This document shows, in pieces, positions 5,303 to 6,904 of a stretch of DNA of 6,904 nucleotides (the stretch's first letter is position 1; each line of letters opens with the position of its first letter). This DNA is from Solirubrobacteraceae bacterium. Its GTDB lineage: Bacteria; Actinomycetota; Thermoleophilia; Solirubrobacterales; Solirubrobacteraceae. The notes under the pieces are model-generated. The model had not been told where the DNA came from, did not search any database, and saw nothing but the letters and a program-made list of their open reading frames with translations. Position numbers and translations under genes: made by a program. The DNA is taken from NCBI GenBank assembly GCA_019683665.1, contig JADGIB010000196.1, forward strand, positions 1-6,904. Direction: 5' to 3'.

Positions 5303-6252
5303 GCCGGGTCCTCGTCACCGGCGGCGCCGGCACGATCGGGCAGGCCGTCGTGCGCCGGCTCCTGCGCGACCCGGCCTGGGAGGTCCGCGTCTCCGACCAG
5401 CGCACCCCGCCGCAGTGGATCCGCGAGGGCTGCGAGGTCCACACCGGCGACCTGCGCGACCGCGACGAGGCGCGCCGCGCCGTCGACGGCTGCTCGCGGG
5501 TCATTCACCTGGCGGCGATCGTCGGCGGGATCGCGAACTTCCACAAGCTGCCCTACACGCTGACGGACGTGAACAGCTCGCTCTACAACGGCGTGATCGG
5601 GGCGGCGATCGACGCCGGGGTCGAGCGGTTCGTCTACGTGAGCAGCTCGATGGTGTTCGAGCGCGCCACGCAGTTCCCCACGCCCGAGGAGCACGTGTGG
5701 GAGGTGCCGATGCCGCGCTCGGCCTACGGGTTCAGCAAGCTCGCCGGCGAGGTGTGGGTGCGCGCCGCGCACGAGGAGCACGGGCTGCCGTTCACGATCT
5801 GCCGGCCGTTCAACGCCTACGGGCCGGGCGAGATGCCCGAGGACGAGCCGGGGATCGCGCACATGGTCCCGGACGTGATCCGCAAGGTCCTGTCGGGCGC
5901 CGACCCGCTGCCGATCTTCGGCGACGGCACCCAGACGCGGACGCTGACGCACGTCGACGACATCGCCGACGGGATCGTCACGGCGATGGGCCACGAGAAC
6001 GGCCTGCACGAGGACTTCAACATCTCCGCCTCGCAGGAGCTGACGGTCGCCGAGATCGCGGCCATCATCTGGGAGGCGTGCGGCAAGGACCCCGAGGCGC
6101 TGCGCTTCGAGCACCTGCCGTCGTTCCCGGTCGACGTCGTGCGCCGCTGGCCGAGCGTCGAGAAGGCGCGGCGGCTGCTCGGCTGGGAGGCGCGGATCGA
6201 CCTGCGCGACGGGATCGCGCAGACGGTCGACTGGCTGCGCCGCGTGAGCTGA
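5299..6252 (+). CDS. NAD-dependent nucleotide-sugar epimerase/dehydratase (extended SDR)
   Basis: This 317-residue protein is predicted to epimerise or otherwise modify a nucleotide sugar through a 4-keto intermediate with bound NAD. TGGAGTIG at 7-14 is the extended-SDR cofactor motif. HLAAIVGGIANF resembles the segment of GDP-fucose synthase-type and related epimerases. The catalytic set is SSS at 115-117 with Y143 and K147 (YGFSK). RPFNAYGPG at 169-177 and TRTLTHVDDIADG from 213 are the usual substrate-side motifs. The first of these normally follows SSSxVYG, which here reads SSSMVFE. I chose the GTG at 5299, whose first bases overlap the dehydrogenase TGA by four. It places the Rossmann strand directly at the N-terminus as usual, and no ribosome site is seen, consistent with translational coupling. 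The product could be a 4-epimerase, a 3,5-epimerase or a 4,6-dehydratase; sequence reading alone cannot decide. With the dehydrogenase it probably supplies one unusual sugar for the polysaccharide. Confidence 0.87.
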   Translation: MSRVLVTGGAGTIGQAVVRRLLRDPAWEVRVSDQRTPPQWIREGCEVHTGDLRDRDEARRAVDGCSRVIHLAAIVGGIANFHKLPYTLTDVNSSLYNGVIGAAIDAGVERFVYVSSSMVFERATQFPTPEEHVWEVPMPRSAYGFSKLAGEVWVRAAHEEHGLPFTICRPFNAYGPGEMPEDEPGIAHMVPDVIRKVLSGADPLPIFGDGTQTRTLTHVDDIADGIVTAMGHENGLHEDFNISASQELTVAEIAAIIWEACGKDPEALRFEHLPSFPVDVVRRWPSVEKARRLLGWEARIDLRDGIAQTVDWLRRVS

Positions 6253-6272
6253 CGCCGCCGAGCCGTTACCGT
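6244..6272 (+). promoter_or_regulatory. Possible promoter of the repeat-tailed protein gene
   Basis: TACCGT at 6267-6272 fits TANNNT, and GTGAGC at 6244-6249 gives a weak -35 (three of six bases) at a 17-base spacer. The -35 overlaps the end of the epimerase gene. A start near 6279-6281 would put the hairpin at 6278-6297 at the very 5' end of the message and leave a leader of about 45 bases containing a good ribosome site. It is unlike the leaderless arrangement of the other genes. Confidence 0.35.
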
Positions 6273-6277
6273 CATCC

Positions 6278-6297
6278 GGGCACGGGTAGACGTGCCC
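6278..6297. repeat. Perfect 7-base stem-loop between epimerase and repeat-protein genes
   Basis: GGGCACG (6278-6284) pairs perfectly with CGTGCCC (6291-6297) around the six-base loop GGTAGA. It lies 26 bases after the epimerase stop codon. It could be a terminator for the polysaccharide run (no T-run, only CTT shortly after), an operator, or a 5' stabilising stem of the next message. The mixed-sequence stem is less likely to be chance than the GC-only palindromes nearby. Confidence 0.45.
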
Positions 6298-6313
6298 CTT
6301 CCGGACTCGAGCC

Positions 6314-6319
6314 GAGGAG
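6314..6319 (+). promoter_or_regulatory. Strong ribosome binding site GAGGAG
   Basis: GAGGAG lies five bases before the ATG at 6325 and is a good Shine-Dalgarno match. It decides the start of the last gene against the in-frame GTG at 6292, which sits inside the hairpin stem. It is the only clear ribosome site of this kind seen before a gene in the window. Confidence 0.7.
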
Positions 6320-6324
6320 CGACG

Positions 6325-6810
6325 ATGAAGCTGAAGACGCCGACGCGCAGGACGACCTCGAAGAAGCGGAAGGCGCTGGCGACCGCGCCGAAGGCGGCGG
6401 CCGCCGCGTGGTCGGGCGCGCGCTCCAACAGGGTCGTCAAGGGGATCGCGCTCGCGATCGTCGCCGTCGTGACGCTGCGCGCGCTGCGCCGGCGCCTGCG
6501 CGGCGGGGACGAGCCGGCGGCCGCGCCCGAGAGCCACGGCGCGACGCCGGCCCCGGCCTCCGGCCCGCCGGCGATGAACGGCACCGCGCCCGCGCCGCCG
6601 GACGCGCCCGCGCCGCCGGACGCGCCCGCCGCCCAGGACGCGCCCGCCGCCCAGGACGCGCCGCCCGCCCAGGACGCGCCGGCGCCGGTCCCCGAGGCCG
6701 AGACGGCGACCCCGCCGCACGGGGACGGGCTCACCGCCGAGGCGCCGGCCGCCGAGGAGGGCGACACGACCCCCGGCCCGGCCGAGCCGGGCGGTGAGGA
6801 GCGCGCCTAG
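6325..6810 (+). CDS. Basic, single-helix protein with Ala/Pro-rich tandem-repeat tail
   Basis: I do not recognise a family for this 161-residue protein. Residues 1-39 are rich in Lys/Arg/Thr/Ala (TRRTTSKKRK), without a signal-peptide cleavage pattern. Residues 40-51 are a short hydrophobic run (GIALAIVAVVTL), followed at once by RALRRRLRGG. From about residue 62 to the end the protein is low-complexity, rich in Ala, Pro, Gly, Asp, Glu and Gln. Five six-residue repeats of APxxxD type lie at 88-117, and the C-terminus is acidic (EAPAAEEGD, then GGEERA). The start at 6325 is fixed by GAGGAG five bases upstream. The layout suggests a membrane-associated protein with an extended flexible tail. The flanking Arg clusters and short helix make it uncertain whether it truly spans the membrane; a cytoplasmic nucleic-acid-binding basic protein is the alternative. 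Its position after polysaccharide genes may or may not mean a shared role. Confidence 0.7.
   Translation: MKLKTPTRRTTSKKRKALATAPKAAAAAWSGARSNRVVKGIALAIVAVVTLRALRRRLRGGDEPAAAPESHGATPAPASGPPAMNGTAPAPPDAPAPPDAPAAQDAPAAQDAPPAQDAPAPVPEAETATPPHGDGLTAEAPAAEEGDTTPGPAEPGGEERA
6586..6687 (+). repeat. 18-base in-frame tandem repeat array (five units plus partial)
   Basis: Units of 18 bases encode APAPPD, APAPPD, APAAQD, APAAQD and APPAQD, followed by a partial APAP. Units 1 and 2 are identical in nucleotide sequence, and so are units 3 and 4, which points to recent pairwise duplication. Because the unit is a multiple of three, copy number changes would keep the frame. The array lies inside the tail of the basic protein gene. 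Confidence 0.9.
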
Positions 6811-6814
6811 GCGC
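6803..6814. repeat. 12-base palindrome over the stop codon
   Basis: GCGCCTAGGCGC is a perfect palindrome centred on CTAG and includes the TAG stop of the last gene. Directly after it, GCGCC (6811-6815) and GGCGC (6820-6824) can form a five-base stem with the loop GCCG. Either could contribute to transcription termination, but no T-run follows. Confidence 0.3.
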
Positions 6815-6904
6815 CGCCGGGCGCGGGCGTCGCCGCGCACGACGCCGTCGGTCACGCGCGGGCGCGAACGCGATCCGGGAGTCGAGTCAGCGCGAGCGCT
6901 GGAG
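6811..6904. other. Right-hand non-coding end
   Basis: No gene is supported in these 94 bases. The only structures are the short GC stem after the stop codon and CAGCG-CGAG-CGCTG at 6888-6901, a five-base stem with a four-base loop. I see no tRNA arms and no start codon with a box or ribosome site. It may include the 3' end or upstream region of a gene outside the window. Confidence 0.4.

Noticed and set aside
5263..6855. Very long open frame of 530 codons on the minus strand opposite the epimerase and repeat-protein genes
   Set aside because: Its translation is Arg/Gly/Val/Asp-rich with no family motif, and it is antisense to a clear SDR gene. Long chance frames are expected at this GC content.
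6811..6904. Possible tRNA or other structured RNA at the right end
   Set aside because: No T-arm, anticodon arm or acceptor pairing can be assembled on either strand; only a five-base stem-loop at 6888-6901 is seen.
1..6904. CRISPR arrays, insertion sequences, phage genes, attachment sites or a defence system
   Set aside because: No spaced direct repeats, transposase, integrase or nuclease motifs are visible. The only tandem repeat is coding and in frame.

Overview
The window is extremely GC-rich (well over 70% by eye), with almost every third codon position G or C. That, together with ATG/GTG starts, suggests an actinobacterium. Most genes lack a Shine-Dalgarno sequence and instead carry a TAGCCT/TAGGGT box a few bases before the start codon. 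My best guess is a deep-branching high-GC lineage such as the Thermoleophilia/Solirubrobacterales, but no marker gene is present and this is inference only.

Layout, left to right. Bases 1-102 are a GC-rich upstream region ending in a promoter. A forward gene for an L-2-hydroxyglutarate oxidase (LhgO family, 103-1323) is followed by a small two-helix membrane protein (1358-1555). Convergent to these is a Wzx-type polysaccharide flippase on the minus strand (1586-3046). A 173-base divergent regulatory region (3047-3219) separates the flippase from a forward run: a WecG/TagA/CpsF glycosyltransferase (3220-4038), a nucleotide-sugar dehydrogenase of the UDP-glucose/UDP-ManNAc family (4052-5302) and an extended short-chain NAD-dependent sugar epimerase/dehydratase (5299-6252). 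The last two overlap by four bases. After a 72-base gap with a perfect hairpin comes a 161-residue protein with a basic N-terminus, one short hydrophobic segment and an Ala/Pro/Asp/Gln tandem-repeat tail (6325-6810). The last 94 bases hold no gene that I can support.

How the genes fit together. The dehydrogenase and epimerase are expected to make an activated sugar, probably a uronic acid or its epimer. The WecG-type transferase would add a sugar to a membrane lipid-linked acceptor, and the flippase would carry the lipid-linked product across the membrane. This is a fragment of a surface polysaccharide or wall-glycopolymer locus. No polymerase, ligase or initiating phosphoglycosyltransferase is inside the window. 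LhgO is a metabolite-repair enzyme with no obvious link to this pathway.

I see no clearly new biological system. The points most worth checking are the repeated TAGSST box 7-10 bases before four start codons (probable leaderless transcripts), a stop codon embedded in one of these boxes, the long leader before the glycosyltransferase gene, and the repeat-tailed small protein.
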